Below are positions 36,349 to 45,708 of a stretch of DNA of 64,000 nucleotides, one piece after another; within the stretch, counting starts at the first letter, position 1; the number at the start of each line of letters is the position of its first letter. The stretch covers positions 1-64,000 of the forward strand of contig CALWRJ010000016.1 in assembly GCA_944383915.1 (NCBI GenBank). Direction: 5' to 3'. This DNA is from an uncultured Clostridia bacterium (GTDB taxonomy: Bacteria > Bacillota > Clostridia > Christensenellales > UBA1242). The notes under the pieces were generated by a model that saw only the letters and a list, made by a program, of their open reading frames with translations, was not told the origin of the DNA and ran no database searches. Made by a program: the position numbers and the translations under genes.

Positions 36349-36485
36349 CTTTCATCCTTTAAACAAATTACATTCTGTATTATATTTATATTGTTATTGT
36401 TTGTCAACCAATTTTTACTGTAAAGATTATATAGCGTTTTGCAAATATTTTATTCCATTTGTTATGTTTAAAAATACTGCCCTAC

Positions 36486-37157
36486 TTAATTTCTATATAG
36501 ACTTAAAAGGTAATCTCCTTTTTTAAGCAATTTTCGGCGATTTTGATAATCTGGCAGTATGCTTTTAACTACATTCCAAAATAATTCTGAATGATTCATT
36601 TGTAACAGATGTGACAATTCGTGTACGACTACATAGTCAATTAAATCATGTGGCACCATTATTAATCGCCAATTTAACGAGACTACACCTAAACTGTTAC
36701 ATGAGCCCCAACATCCTTTTGCATTGCTTAAGCGTAATTTAGTTGGTTCCACTTGCATTAAATTTGAAAAATAGTCAACCCTACCCCACAAAATTGACAT
36801 ACCTATTTTTTTGTACCATTTAGCAAGATATAATGATACATTATTTGAATATTTAGCAGGCACAATACAATAGTTTTCTTTTAATTCAATTTTTTTAACT
36901 TTGTCATTATACATGATATGATACACTTGACCACAAAATAAAATATCATTGTAATTAAAAATATTAGCGTTTAGTGCGTGATTATTGGTTATTCTATTTT
37001 TGTGTAATTGAATCCAATTCTCTTTTTTATCTACAATCGCTTGTATTTGAGCAAGAGAACAATATTTAGGCGCCTTAATAATCACCTCACCCTTTTGCGA
37101 TATTGTAATGGAAACTGATTTACGATTTGTTCGTACCAAAATATCAATATGTACCAT
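36486..37157 (-). CDS. YgjP-like (M48/DUF45) metallopeptidase-domain protein
   Basis: 223 residues. The zinc motif HELSH (about residue 180) is followed by MNHSELFWNVV, giving the third His and the HxxxFW pattern of the YgjP/WLM family. CWGSC and SLNWRLI before it are also typical. The N-terminal half is the beta-rich domain of this family. It is soluble with no signal peptide. The biological substrate of the family is poorly known. It stands alone, and its stop lies within one copy of a 14-base direct repeat. Confidence 0.9.
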   Translation of the reverse strand: MVHIDILVRTNRKSVSITISQKGEVIIKAPKYCSLAQIQAIVDKKENWIQLHKNRITNNHALNANIFNYNDILFCGQVYHIMYNDKVKKIELKENYCIVPAKYSNNVSLYLAKWYKKIGMSILWGRVDYFSNLMQVEPTKLRLSNAKGCWGSCNSLGVVSLNWRLIMVPHDLIDYVVVHELSHLLQMNHSELFWNVVKSILPDYQNRRKLLKKGDYLLSLYRN

Positions 37158-37310
37158 GTCCTTCCCTCACACTTTTCTATATAATATAGCACAAAAAAAG
37201 TTTTTTGCCAAATAAAAATTACTGGATAATTTGTCGAGAAGGATTTAAATATTTTTTAAAATTAATTTGAGAAACATCACTAACTTAGTCGAAATACTTA
37301 AATTTTGGTA

Positions 37311-37400
37311 CTATGTGCTTGCATAATACCTATATTTAGTATATTATGCATTGCATAATACCACAAAATAATTGACAAAATGCTAAAAATCGCTTACAAT
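37311..37400 (+). promoter_or_regulatory. Promoter and twin palindromes of the PadR-like gene
   Basis: TTGACA (37372-37377) and TACAAT (37395-37400) are 17 bases apart. Just upstream is the perfect odd palindrome TATTATGCATTGCATAATA (37342-37360). A second, imperfect one spans 37307-37330 (GGTACTATG and CATAATACC arms). TTGCATAATACC is thus present twice in direct order, 32 bases apart. These are plausible operators for the PadR-type regulator encoded next. Confidence 0.65.
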
Positions 37401-37429
37401 ATAAACAATAAGATTCGGAGGGCTAAACT

Positions 37430-38953
37430 ATGTTTAATTCAAATAACAGCAGCCAAATAAACAAATTGATTTTACAAGTTTTACAAGATGGAGACGAATA
37501 CGGACTTGAAATAATTAAAAAAATTGAAAAATTGACAAATGGTAAAACCATCGTAAAACAACCAAGTTTATATAGTGCACTTTCTCGTATGGAGAAAAAG
37601 GGACTAATTACTTCATTTTGGAGAGATAGCGAAATTGGCGGTCGTAGACACTATTATTCCCTAACAGATACAGGAAAACGAGAACTTAAAAAAGAACCAG
37701 TAATAACATCTAATGAAGAGATTGCAACTGTCGTACAAAAACCAGAATCGAAACCAATGCGTCCTTATGTGCCAGAAACACCTAAAACAATTGATATCGA
37801 AAAAAATAACGAATTGCTACAACAAACTCCAGAACCTATTATAAAATCTAAAACAGTTTACGAGCAATTTGACCCAAACAAAACTGGTAATTTTACGAAG
37901 CAAAGTTTTACACAACAAATGCGCGAATATATAGAACCTGAGGATTTAGAGGAATTAACACAACCTTCTTTTGCTAAAATTAATCAACAAGTTGAAAAAT
38001 TAGAGCAAACTCAATCTGTTGAGCAAAAAGAACAGATACAGAGTTTTAAAGACGAACCAGAAATTGAATTTATTCAAGAACATAAAACAAGTAAAGATGA
38101 CATAAATTACAAAGATATTCTAGGTGATCTTGACGCCGATTTAAGTGTCACCGAATCTGAAAATGAAACAACTATTAAAGAAAATTTTATTCAGCAAACA
38201 CAAATTACTCAACCAGAGAAAAAACCACAACCTAGAAAGCAATCTGAGTTTTCAAAACAAATTGCAGAAATATTGCGTTCAGATAAAAAAGTTGAAAACA
38301 CTGAGAAAAAAAGCGTCAACGATTTGTATAGCGAACAAAATAAAAATATGATGGAGGAAATTAGTAGACGCTATAATCTAGGTAACTCCCCTGCTCCGCG
38401 TACAGAGCAGGTACATAAAATTGCTACTAACACTGTTGGTTATACTCATATCAAACAAGACAGCATTACAGTAAAACCTTATTCAAAAACTGATACATAT
38501 ACTAGCGAGACTAAGAACTTTTTAGACAAAAATAAATTTAACTTATGTCGTGCTGGTATAATGACAATAATATTTTTTATCGAACTTATTGTTTCTTACT
38601 TTTTACTTCGTGATGCTGGTATGATTTACGAACCTCATGTATTTTTGTATATACTCTATGGTGTTTTGGGCTTTGTATATTTAGGCGTTATGATGATGCT
38701 CACGCTAAAAGATTTAAACAAAAAAACTAGGCTGAAAGATATAAATTGGGGATTAAATCTTTTATACAGGCTTATGTTTGCCATAGTTGCGGCAACATTT
38801 GTAATAGCTGTATGCTTATGCTTGGGTATGACTGCTCCCCTTGATATTGAATTTTTCACACTTTGGTATATCCCCGCTCTAGGAATAGTTGATTTATTGC
38901 TTTCATGGGTTGTTGGAATAATACTATATGCAACAAAATCTTTTAGAGTATAA
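37430..38953 (+). CDS. PadR-type regulator fused to a four-helix membrane domain
   Basis: 507 residues. Residues 1-90 are a PadR winged-helix domain: KLILQVLQDGDEYGLEIIKKI, then PSLYSALSRMEKKGLITSFW and GGRRHYYSLTDTGK. Residues about 90-365 form a long polar linker rich in Gln, Glu, Lys and Pro. Residues about 370-507 carry four hydrophobic helices. This is not the usual PadR plan (HTH plus a short dimerisation helix). It would tether a DNA-binding domain to the membrane. The promoter has two palindromic motifs, so it probably controls itself. The signal and further targets are unknown. The frame is continuous, so a chimeric assembly is unlikely. Confidence 0.85.
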   Translation: MFNSNNSSQINKLILQVLQDGDEYGLEIIKKIEKLTNGKTIVKQPSLYSALSRMEKKGLITSFWRDSEIGGRRHYYSLTDTGKRELKKEPVITSNEEIATVVQKPESKPMRPYVPETPKTIDIEKNNELLQQTPEPIIKSKTVYEQFDPNKTGNFTKQSFTQQMREYIEPEDLEELTQPSFAKINQQVEKLEQTQSVEQKEQIQSFKDEPEIEFIQEHKTSKDDINYKDILGDLDADLSVTESENETTIKENFIQQTQITQPEKKPQPRKQSEFSKQIAEILRSDKKVENTEKKSVNDLYSEQNKNMMEEISRRYNLGNSPAPRTEQVHKIATNTVGYTHIKQDSITVKPYSKTDTYTSETKNFLDKNKFNLCRAGIMTIIFFIELIVSYFLLRDAGMIYEPHVFLYILYGVLGFVYLGVMMMLTLKDLNKKTRLKDINWGLNLLYRLMFAIVAATFVIAVCLCLGMTAPLDIEFFTLWYIPALGIVDLLLSWVVGIILYATKSFRV

Positions 38954-38958
38954 AAAAT

Positions 38959-38990
38959 AAAGCAAGTTATTTAACTTGCTTTTGTTTTTT
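38959..38990. terminator. Bidirectional terminator after the PadR-like gene
   Basis: A perfect 10-bp stem pairs 38959-38968 with 38973-38982 around a 4-base loop. An A run on the left and a T-rich run on the right serve both the plus gene and the converging TVP38 gene. Confidence 0.8.
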
Positions 38991-38996
38991 TGAGTT

Positions 38997-40112
38997 TCAC
39001 TTTTTATTATTCTTTTTCTTTTTAATATCATTCTTTTTGTTTTGCTTCTTGTTTTGCTTTTCCTTTTCTAAAATTTGAGAAGTTAAAGTATGCTCTGGTA
39101 ACAATTTTTGTTCTTTATTTATACCAAGTTTATAAAAAAGCTTATCTTGTTTGCTCATAAAAAGATATTTTAATTTATCACTAAACTTTTCTATCACCAT
39201 TTCTATTTTATCTTTATATTTATAAGCAAACCAAAATAATATAATCATTGCAATTATCAAAATTGCCCATACTATTAGTCCCCAACCATGGAAAGGTATT
39301 ATTTCACCTGATACTAAATAGCAAGTTAAAAATATTCCTATAGGTCTAGTAATTAAATTTGTTATTATAAAAAATCTATAAGTCATTGTTGTCATACCGG
39401 CGATCAAGCATAATATATCATCTGGGAAAATTGGGAAAAGCATCATTAGGAAAAATAGATACTTGCCCTTGTCATATAATAGACTTGAATATTTTTCCAT
39501 TTGCTTTTTGCCAACAATCCAAGAAACCACTTTTTCACCAAATTTATCACCAAGAAAAAACGCAAATAACGAACCTGCTAATATACCTAATAAACTAAGT
39601 AGTGATGCAACTAATGGTCCAAATAAGAAAGTGCCCGTAATTGTTGTCACTGATGATGGTATAAAAGGAATAATAGTTACTTGTAAAAATTGAATAAGAG
39701 TGTAGAGGAAATATTTCCACCACCCTACTTGTTCAAGCAAAGCCTGTAACTCTTCCCTCTTTGTAATATATTTTAAAATATCAAAATACTCAATTAAATA
39801 ATATGCCCATGTTATTAATGCAGCAATGATTGTAGTGGTAAAAACAGCCTTGAGCCAGCCTAGTTTCTTTGTAATAAAGAAAATAACAGATAGCCCCATT
39901 AAAATCCCTGTACCAATAGATAGAATTGTAAGCAATATGCTACTTTCTACAAGCAAAGATGAGTAGCACCAAATATCCAGTGCTCCAAGTAACAATGTGA
40001 CAAAAATTAAAGTAATTGAGGTCTTAGTATAAAAAGACTGATTACTAGTAATTTCTTTAATTTTTATTTTCTTTTTTTTGTTTTCACTAATTTCTTTTTT
40101 TAATTTAGCCAT
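38997..40112 (-). CDS. TVP38/TMEM64 (DedA-related VTT domain) membrane protein
   Basis: 371 residues. Basic N- and C-terminal tails (the last 40 residues are mostly Lys and Asn) flank about seven membrane segments. The VTT-domain signature is visible: a G-x-F-x-G-P region (GTFLFGPLVASLLSLLGILAGS), F-x-x-R-L-like FFLMMLFPIFPDD and AGMTTMTYRFF. The family is thought to help move lipids across the membrane. The target lipid here is not known. It stands alone, convergent with the PadR-like gene. Confidence 0.88.
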   Translation of the reverse strand: MAKLKKEISENKKKKIKIKEITSNQSFYTKTSITLIFVTLLLGALDIWCYSSLLVESSILLTILSIGTGILMGLSVIFFITKKLGWLKAVFTTTIIAALITWAYYLIEYFDILKYITKREELQALLEQVGWWKYFLYTLIQFLQVTIIPFIPSSVTTITGTFLFGPLVASLLSLLGILAGSLFAFFLGDKFGEKVVSWIVGKKQMEKYSSLLYDKGKYLFFLMMLFPIFPDDILCLIAGMTTMTYRFFIITNLITRPIGIFLTCYLVSGEIIPFHGWGLIVWAILIIAMIILFWFAYKYKDKIEMVIEKFSDKLKYLFMSKQDKLFYKLGINKEQKLLPEHTLTSQILEKEKQNKKQNKKNDIKKKKNNKK

Positions 40113-40153
40113 ACTAATATTATATTAAAAAGAATTAATAAAGTCAATAATAC

Positions 40154-40182
40154 TTTACATTTATTTTTTTATATGTTATATT
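40154..40182 (+). promoter_or_regulatory. Promoter of the ABC exporter genes
   Basis: TTTACA (40154-40159) and TATATT (40177-40182) are 17 bases apart, about 55 bases before the ATPase gene. Confidence 0.55.
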
Positions 40183-40237
40183 ATTATACATAGAAATCTG
40201 TTGAATTTTGTACTTTTGATAGGAGGTTTTAGTAAAA

Positions 40238-41170
40238 TTGAACGAAAAAGTATTAGATGTCGTCAATTTAAATAAAAACTATGGAGATAGACGCGTACTA
40301 AGAAATTTAAGTTTCGAAGTTTATGCTGGTGAAATATTTGGTTTTATTGGACCGAATGGTGCAGGTAAATCTACATTAATTCGTATTATTAGCGGTTTAA
40401 GTTCAGAAACTTCGGGACAAGTATATATTTGCGGAATATCCGTTCAAAAAGATTTTGAAAAAGCCGTTTCAAATATAGGTGTTGTAATGGAAAATTGTCA
40501 AGTTTATCCCTATATGACCGGTAGACAAAATTTACAATATTATGCTAGCTTATTAAAGGGTGTTACAAAAGATGATATTGAGCGTGCTATAAAAATTTCA
40601 GGTTTAGGTAATCGTATTGAAGACCGCGTACGAACTTATTCTTATGGAATGCGTCAAAGGTTAGGACTTGCACAAGCATTGCTCAATAATCCTAAATTGC
40701 TAATACTTGATGAACCAACAAATGGACTTGATGTCAATGGTGTAATTGATTTAAGAAGGACTTTAAAAGTTTTGGCTGCAAAAAACAACATGGGTATTTT
40801 TATAAGTAGCCATGCATTATCAGAGCTTGAGCAATTATGTGACACTGTAGCTATTTTTGATAGAGGAAACATTCTTGAAATGCGTACTTTAGATGCTTTC
40901 CAAAATGATAGCAATACACAAAGGCGTTTTCGTATTAGGGTTGACTATCCTAATTATGCAGGAAAAATTATTAATTTAAAATATGGACTAGATGTTGAGC
41001 TTGCTGGTAATTCGGTAATTATCCCCTACATGCCCGAAAAATATGATGATATTTATAATGATTTGCGCAAACGCAATTTAACGATTTATGGGACAACAGT
41101 TATTACGAAGAGTCTTGAAGATATTTATCTAGATATATTAAAAGAACGCCGTTCTGGTAAATTATCCTAG
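40238..41170 (+). CDS. ABC transporter ATP-binding protein
   Basis: 310 residues. Walker A GPNGAGKST (about 41-49), a Q-loop region (MENCQVYPYMTG), signature SYGMRQRLGLAQ, Walker B LLILDEPTNGLD and H-loop SSHALSELE. A C-terminal extension of about 80 residues is typical of ABC-2 exporters of antibiotics, lipids or bacteriocins (CcmA/DRA family). It starts at TTG 11 bases after AGGAGG. It is followed after 11 bases by the permease. The exported substrate cannot be told from sequence. Confidence 0.95.
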   Translation: MNEKVLDVVNLNKNYGDRRVLRNLSFEVYAGEIFGFIGPNGAGKSTLIRIISGLSSETSGQVYICGISVQKDFEKAVSNIGVVMENCQVYPYMTGRQNLQYYASLLKGVTKDDIERAIKISGLGNRIEDRVRTYSYGMRQRLGLAQALLNNPKLLILDEPTNGLDVNGVIDLRRTLKVLAAKNNMGIFISSHALSELEQLCDTVAIFDRGNILEMRTLDAFQNDSNTQRRFRIRVDYPNYAGKIINLKYGLDVELAGNSVIIPYMPEKYDDIYNDLRKRNLTIYGTTVITKSLEDIYLDILKERRSGKLS

Positions 41171-41181
41171 GAGATGAAAAT

Positions 41182-42993
41182 ATGTCAAAGATGAGTCGAT
41201 TGTTACGCGGTGAATTAAATAAAATACTTATGCGCCCTATTTTATATGTAATAACGGGTGTTTTAGTATTAGCATTAATTTTCGCCGTCATATTATTTAA
41301 CCAAACAAATCGTAATACGCTGGAATACACAATAGCTGGTTCAAATAAGACAGATTTAATGTCAAGTTTTACTTCATCGCAAAGTATGAATAAAACAAAA
41401 GCAGAGGAAAATGTTGCTCAAGCATATACAAATATTCTCTATTATAAAAATTTAAGTCAATCTACAACAACAATAGTAGACGAATTAAGACTTTTAATTG
41501 GAGAAGGTTCTAATAATTCTCCAGGTGTACAAAGATTACTAAATAATTATGGGGCAAGTTTACAAGATTTAGAGGCTGATTTACAAACTGGGCAAACTCT
41601 AGCAGATGTTGCAGCTACTTCTGCCCTATTAAATACTAGACTAAGTATGATTGATAGACTTAATGAAGCCAAAAATTTACTTTCTCAAGAAATTCAATCA
41701 AATAGCCCTACCGTTATAATGCCTTCTCAAGCATATTCTAATTATATAAATTTAATATCAGATGCCTTATACTATTTAGATGCACAAGGAGCTGACTTAA
41801 ACATAGCATCTACTCATGCAAATATTCGAAGTCAGCTTGCAAATTGTATAGGTTTTGAAGATATAACTGGCGTTAGTTATATAGAAAAACTATATTCTCT
41901 TACAGTAACTTCAATTACTCCTATAACATTAGAGCAAACAGTTATAGATAATTTAGAAGTACAATATTCTAAAACAAATTTGATAATGGCAAATATATTA
42001 AATAATATAGATACTTATAATGCTGACGAAACAATTGGCTTATCAACATTAAGAGAGGAAATGCTTAATTACTACTATGCTTCAGATCAGTTTTGCGATT
42101 TAGTTACTAACACAATCTACTATGAACCTGTAAAAAATTTTAATGATTCCCAGGCACATAATTATGTAGGTTATGAGAATGTTCATCTTTATGAAATAAA
42201 GGAAAATATAACATCAAATAATTTTTTAATTAGCAATAACTATACTTCTAATGAGTTTTCTGCAGTATTCTCCCCCACTATGTCATCAGGTGCGGAATCA
42301 TCAGCGTTTGATTTGGTTTATTTTGGACTTGAAATTTGTAGTTTCATAATATTGATTTTTTGCGTAGTTTTAGCAGCTGGTATGATTGCAGGTGAACAAA
42401 GCAATGGAACTTTAAAAGTTTTGGCAGTTCGACCATTTTCACGAAATAAGATTCTAACATCAAAAATTCTTGCTTCTTTAATATTCGGGACTATTTTCTT
42501 AATATTTAGTGCAATAGTTTTGTTTATAATAGGTTTCGCTATGTATGGACTTGATATAACGCCAATTCTTGCCATATTTAATGCGTCAAGTGCTTTTTTG
42601 ATTAATCCAATTTTACTAATTTTAATATATCTATTATTAATGATTGTAAAAATATTATTCTATGTATTACTTGCTACAATGATTTCAACTGTATTTAGAA
42701 GTAATGTCGGTGCAGTAGCAATATCAATATTTATTTACTTCCTTACAACTTTATTCGCCGTACTATTTACATCGTCAACTTGGTATGCATTCCTACCATT
42801 TGCAGGCATTGACTTCTTTAAATTCTTTGGTGGTGCGTTTGCAAGTGATATAGAAAATCCATTAAGTATAGCATTTTCTAGTCCAATGTTCTATAACTCG
42901 GATCTCTTAATAAGTGCTGTAATTGTTACAGCCACAATGATAATTTTTACAGTTTTAAGTTACACTGTATTCAAAAAACGCGAAATAAAATAG
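41182..42993 (+). CDS. ABC-2 type permease with large extracellular domain
   Basis: 603 residues. Membrane helix 1 spans about residues 20-40. A polar region of about 320 residues, rich in Asn, Ser and Thr, probably faces outside. Five further hydrophobic segments lie between about 380 and 600, with GMIAGEQSNGTLKVLAVRPFSRNKIL, the conserved ABC-2 loop. It pairs with the ATPase directly upstream as an exporter or a sensing transporter such as those coupled to antimicrobial peptides. It ends in a terminator. No signal-transduction genes are next to it. Confidence 0.9.
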   Translation: MSKMSRLLRGELNKILMRPILYVITGVLVLALIFAVILFNQTNRNTLEYTIAGSNKTDLMSSFTSSQSMNKTKAEENVAQAYTNILYYKNLSQSTTTIVDELRLLIGEGSNNSPGVQRLLNNYGASLQDLEADLQTGQTLADVAATSALLNTRLSMIDRLNEAKNLLSQEIQSNSPTVIMPSQAYSNYINLISDALYYLDAQGADLNIASTHANIRSQLANCIGFEDITGVSYIEKLYSLTVTSITPITLEQTVIDNLEVQYSKTNLIMANILNNIDTYNADETIGLSTLREEMLNYYYASDQFCDLVTNTIYYEPVKNFNDSQAHNYVGYENVHLYEIKENITSNNFLISNNYTSNEFSAVFSPTMSSGAESSAFDLVYFGLEICSFIILIFCVVLAAGMIAGEQSNGTLKVLAVRPFSRNKILTSKILASLIFGTIFLIFSAIVLFIIGFAMYGLDITPILAIFNASSAFLINPILLILIYLLLMIVKILFYVLLATMISTVFRSNVGAVAISIFIYFLTTLFAVLFTSSTWYAFLPFAGIDFFKFFGGAFASDIENPLSIAFSSPMFYNSDLLISAVIVTATMIIFTVLSYTVFKKREIK

Positions 42994-42994
42994 A

Positions 42995-43030
42995 AAAAAG
43001 GCTTCTATAAAATAGAGGCTCTTTTCTATT
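42995..43030 (+). terminator. Terminator after the ABC permease
   Basis: The stem pairs 43001-43008 with 43012-43019, including one G-U, and has an A run before it and a T-rich tail after it. Confidence 0.75.
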
Positions 43031-43049
43031 TAATTTTGATGTTAAACTG

Positions 43050-43514
43050 CTAATTATATGCTTTATCTTTGTTTTCTTTTAGGTATTTATCAACTTCCCC
43101 TCGAGCAAGCGCATCACATCTATTATTATACTCATCTGAACTATGCCCTTTGACTTTATTCCAATGTACAATGTGGTAATCTGTTAATTCACATAATTTT
43201 TGCCACAAATCAAGATTTTTCACCACTTTGTTACCAGCAGTTTTCCAGCCTTTTTCTTTCCAAGATGGTATCCAATTTTGTAAAAATGCATTTACGACAT
43301 AGGCTGAATCACTATATAAATCGACTTCACATTTTTCTTTTAATTTTTCTAATGCTTTAATGACTGAAAGCATTTCCATTCTATTATTAGTGGTATTATT
43401 TTCAAAACCGCTATACTCTCTTTCATTTCCATTATATATCAAAATGCACCCCCAGCCACCAGGGCCAGGATTTACACTACAAGCACCATCTGTATATATC
43501 TTAACTTTTTTCAT
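43050..43514 (-). CDS. rnhA: Ribonuclease HI
   Basis: 154 residues. Cuts the RNA strand of RNA-DNA hybrids. The four acidic residues are visible: Asp in IYTDGACSVNPGPGGWG, Glu in NRMEMLSVIKAL, Asp in LYSDSAYV and Asp in RCDALAR. The basic handle is KEKGWK. Length is normal. It begins the minus-strand run leading away from the spoVA genes but is separated from yunB, so it is probably transcribed alone. Confidence 0.96.
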   Translation of the reverse strand: MKKVKIYTDGACSVNPGPGGWGCILIYNGNEREYSGFENNTTNNRMEMLSVIKALEKLKEKCEVDLYSDSAYVVNAFLQNWIPSWKEKGWKTAGNKVVKNLDLWQKLCELTDYHIVHWNKVKGHSSDEYNNRCDALARGEVDKYLKENKDKAYN

Positions 43515-43584
43515 ACTTTACCTCTAAATAATTATATCATAATTAAATAAAATATGAAAACATTTTTAACAAAATATAAAAAAT

Positions 43585-43607
43585 AAGAGCGTAAAATACG
43601 CCCTTAA
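43585..43607 (-). terminator. Terminator of the yunB gene
   Basis: Read on the minus strand, a GCGTA/TACGC stem with a 3-base loop and flanking AAG/CTT pairs is followed by a T-rich tail. It begins right after the yunB stop codon. Confidence 0.7.
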
Positions 43608-44282
43608 TCAACTTGGTATTAAGTTTAACATATCGTCTAAACTATTAGAATTAAGATATGTGTCTGGTATTTTCCCGACTATAACCGATTCGCAAAGCAA
43701 AATTTGAGTGTCAGTCGAGATATTTCTTGTGGCTGTTGGTAACACCAAAGTAACTGCAGCATGTACATTCATATATATACGATGGTTGGTTTGGTTGATG
43801 CCAGCACTCACAAAATCCGATGAAAATGTTGTACTAATACTTCCAATCGGCTGTAATTTAAAAGTTATATTAGGACCAGAGCCAACTAATAACGGAATCC
43901 CTGTTAGCGTACCTAGTGGGATATCCACCCCTTCACTCCCCATTATTTCAATGTTTTGTTGTGCCGTTCGTCCTATTTCTTTTCCTAATCTGTTTACTAA
44001 AATTGATTTTACACTAAAATTCGTAATATTACCTTCTGCGTCAGTACTAATAGAAATTATATCATCATAAACATTTGTATTGTTAATTATGCTGTAAACC
44101 GCGCTGTTAACTGACTTGCTTGTAAGCGACTTTACGGTTGCTTCACTTATTTGAATAATAACTGGATTTACATAAAAATTAAAAAATAGTAAAACAAAAA
44201 CGAGTATTACTAATAAAACAGCCAAAGTTATAATCAACTTTGACTTCGCTCGTAAACGCTTTCGTAAACGAATTTTTCGCAT
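43608..44282 (-). CDS. yunB: Sporulation protein YunB
   Basis: 224 residues. A basic N-terminus and one membrane helix (about residues 16-38) precede an extracytoplasmic domain. The beta-rich body has GKEIGRTAQQNIEIMGSEGV, IPLGTLTGIPLLVGSGPNI and an IGSISTTFSSDFVSAGINQTNHRIYM stretch, which is the YunB signature. It is needed for efficient sporulation and is expressed in the mother cell in Bacillus. It lies 34 bases downstream of spoVAE, so here it may be part of the same transcript. Confidence 0.93.
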   Translation of the reverse strand: MRKIRLRKRLRAKSKLIITLAVLLVILVFVLLFFNFYVNPVIIQISEATVKSLTSKSVNSAVYSIINNTNVYDDIISISTDAEGNITNFSVKSILVNRLGKEIGRTAQQNIEIMGSEGVDIPLGTLTGIPLLVGSGPNITFKLQPIGSISTTFSSDFVSAGINQTNHRIYMNVHAAVTLVLPTATRNISTDTQILLCESVIVGKIPDTYLNSNSLDDMLNLIPS

Positions 44283-44316
44283 ACTAATTTATATGCAAAA
44301 AGTAAAATAATGTTTC

Positions 44317-44682
44317 CTATTTAGTTTTGCTATTGAAAATTAAACCGAAAATATAACCTGCAAATATCGCTACTGCTATTCCACCAGCTGTTGCTGTTAA
44401 ACCACCTGTTAGTACACCTAATAATCCCATAGTTTCACCAGCAGAAATTGCACCATGAGCCAAGCTTGCACCAAATCCAATAATTGGCACAGAAATCCCA
44501 GCACCAGCGAATTCCCTAATAGGTTCAAACAACTTTAAGGCTTCTAAAACTACACCAAATAGTAAAAATGTTACTAAAATTCTTGCACTTGTCATCTTAG
44601 TAGTTATAATTAAAAGTTGTCCTATCAAACACACCAGACCACCAATAGCAAATACTTTTACATACATAAGTGGATCAAACAT
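44317..44682 (-). CDS. spoVAE: Stage V sporulation protein AE (SpoVAE)
   Basis: 121 residues from the Met at 44682, chosen because GGGGG sits just upstream. It overlaps the 3' end of spoVAD by 8 bases. Four membrane helices are spread over the length, with the family's GAGISVPIIGFGASLAHG and SAGETMGLLGVLTGG. With SpoVAC and SpoVAD it forms the channel that carries dipicolinic acid across the inner spore membrane during sporulation and germination. Confidence 0.94.
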   Translation of the reverse strand: MFDPLMYVKVFAIGGLVCLIGQLLIITTKMTSARILVTFLLFGVVLEALKLFEPIREFAGAGISVPIIGFGASLAHGAISAGETMGLLGVLTGGLTATAGGIAVAIFAGYIFGLIFNSKTK

Positions 44683-45694
44683 TTTCACCCCCAACACTCA
44701 AAGCAACAGCATGCGCAATACTAGGAATACTGTTCCCTTGTTGACTAGATAAAGTACTCATTAATGCGCCTGTTGCAACAAAAAGCACATTTTTTAACTC
44801 ACCTTTTTTCATTCTTGAATATACATAACTATTTAAAATACTTGCCCCACATCCACAACCACTACCACCCATAAATGTTTTTTGAGTGTTGTTGTAAATC
44901 ATTTGTCCACAATCATTATAGTTGCTTCCTAATTTATAGCCTTGATATTCCATCAAATCAATCAAAATTTCACTACCAAGTTTACCTAAATCACCTGTAA
45001 GAATTAGGTCATAATCATCGGGCGTTTTCCCTGTGTCGTCAAAATGTGCTTTTAAAGTACTCATAGCCGCTGGTGCCATAGCAGCCCCCATATTATTAGC
45101 ATCGGTTACATTCCAATCAACTACTTTACCAATAGTTGCATAATCAACAGATATACCTTTTTGGCTATTTCCTAAAATAGTACATCCCATTCCTGTAACA
45201 GTCCACTGTGAAGTCGGTGGCCGTTGTGTACCTAATTCCAAAGGATATCGAAATTGTTTTTCAGCGCTACTAAAATGACTTCCTGTGGCACAAGCAGCAT
45301 AACGAGCGAAACCACCATCTACGTGGCACGCGCCCATAATTAAAGATTCAGCCATTGTACTACAAGCACCAAATAAACCAAAATATGGCACTTCAAGAGT
45401 TCGTGCAGCAAAACTACTGCTTATGATTTGATTCATTAAATCTCCAGCAAAAAGTGCATCAATTTCGTCTCTATTGACTTGCGCATCGTTGATTGCTTCC
45501 GTAATTGCCATAATAAGCATTTTACTTTCTGCCGATTCATAACTTTTTTCACCAAACAAATCATCTTGCAGAATTTTATGAAAATATTTGCCAAAATTAC
45601 CTTTACCTTCTTTTGGCCCTACAATCGAAAAACTACCTATTACTCTTGGTTTGTTTCTAAAAATTAATGTCTGTTTCCCTACTCTGTTTAACAA
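44675..45694 (-). CDS. spoVAD: Stage V sporulation protein AD (SpoVAD)
   Basis: 339 residues. Thiolase-like fold, a dipicolinic acid-binding protein on the spore inner membrane. Characteristic segments are VIGSFSIVGPKEGKG, GACSTMAESL, CATGSHFSSAEKQFRYPLE and GGSGCGCGAS. The Cys of the thiolase-type site is at GACST. It lies between spoVAC and spoVAE in the usual order, with a 14-base gap to spoVAC. Confidence 0.96.
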   Translation of the reverse strand: MLNRVGKQTLIFRNKPRVIGSFSIVGPKEGKGNFGKYFHKILQDDLFGEKSYESAESKMLIMAITEAINDAQVNRDEIDALFAGDLMNQIISSSFAARTLEVPYFGLFGACSTMAESLIMGACHVDGGFARYAACATGSHFSSAEKQFRYPLELGTQRPPTSQWTVTGMGCTILGNSQKGISVDYATIGKVVDWNVTDANNMGAAMAPAAMSTLKAHFDDTGKTPDDYDLILTGDLGKLGSEILIDLMEYQGYKLGSNYNDCGQMIYNNTQKTFMGGSGCGCGASILNSYVYSRMKKGELKNVLFVATGALMSTLSSQQGNSIPSIAHAVALSVGGENV

Positions 45695-45708
45695 AACTTA
45701 TCCCCCAA

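Noticed and set aside
36121..36423. Plus-strand hydrophobic frame of 100 codons
   Set aside because: It is antisense to the small membrane protein gene at 36127-36348, which has a better start and a sensible helix-plus-tail layout.
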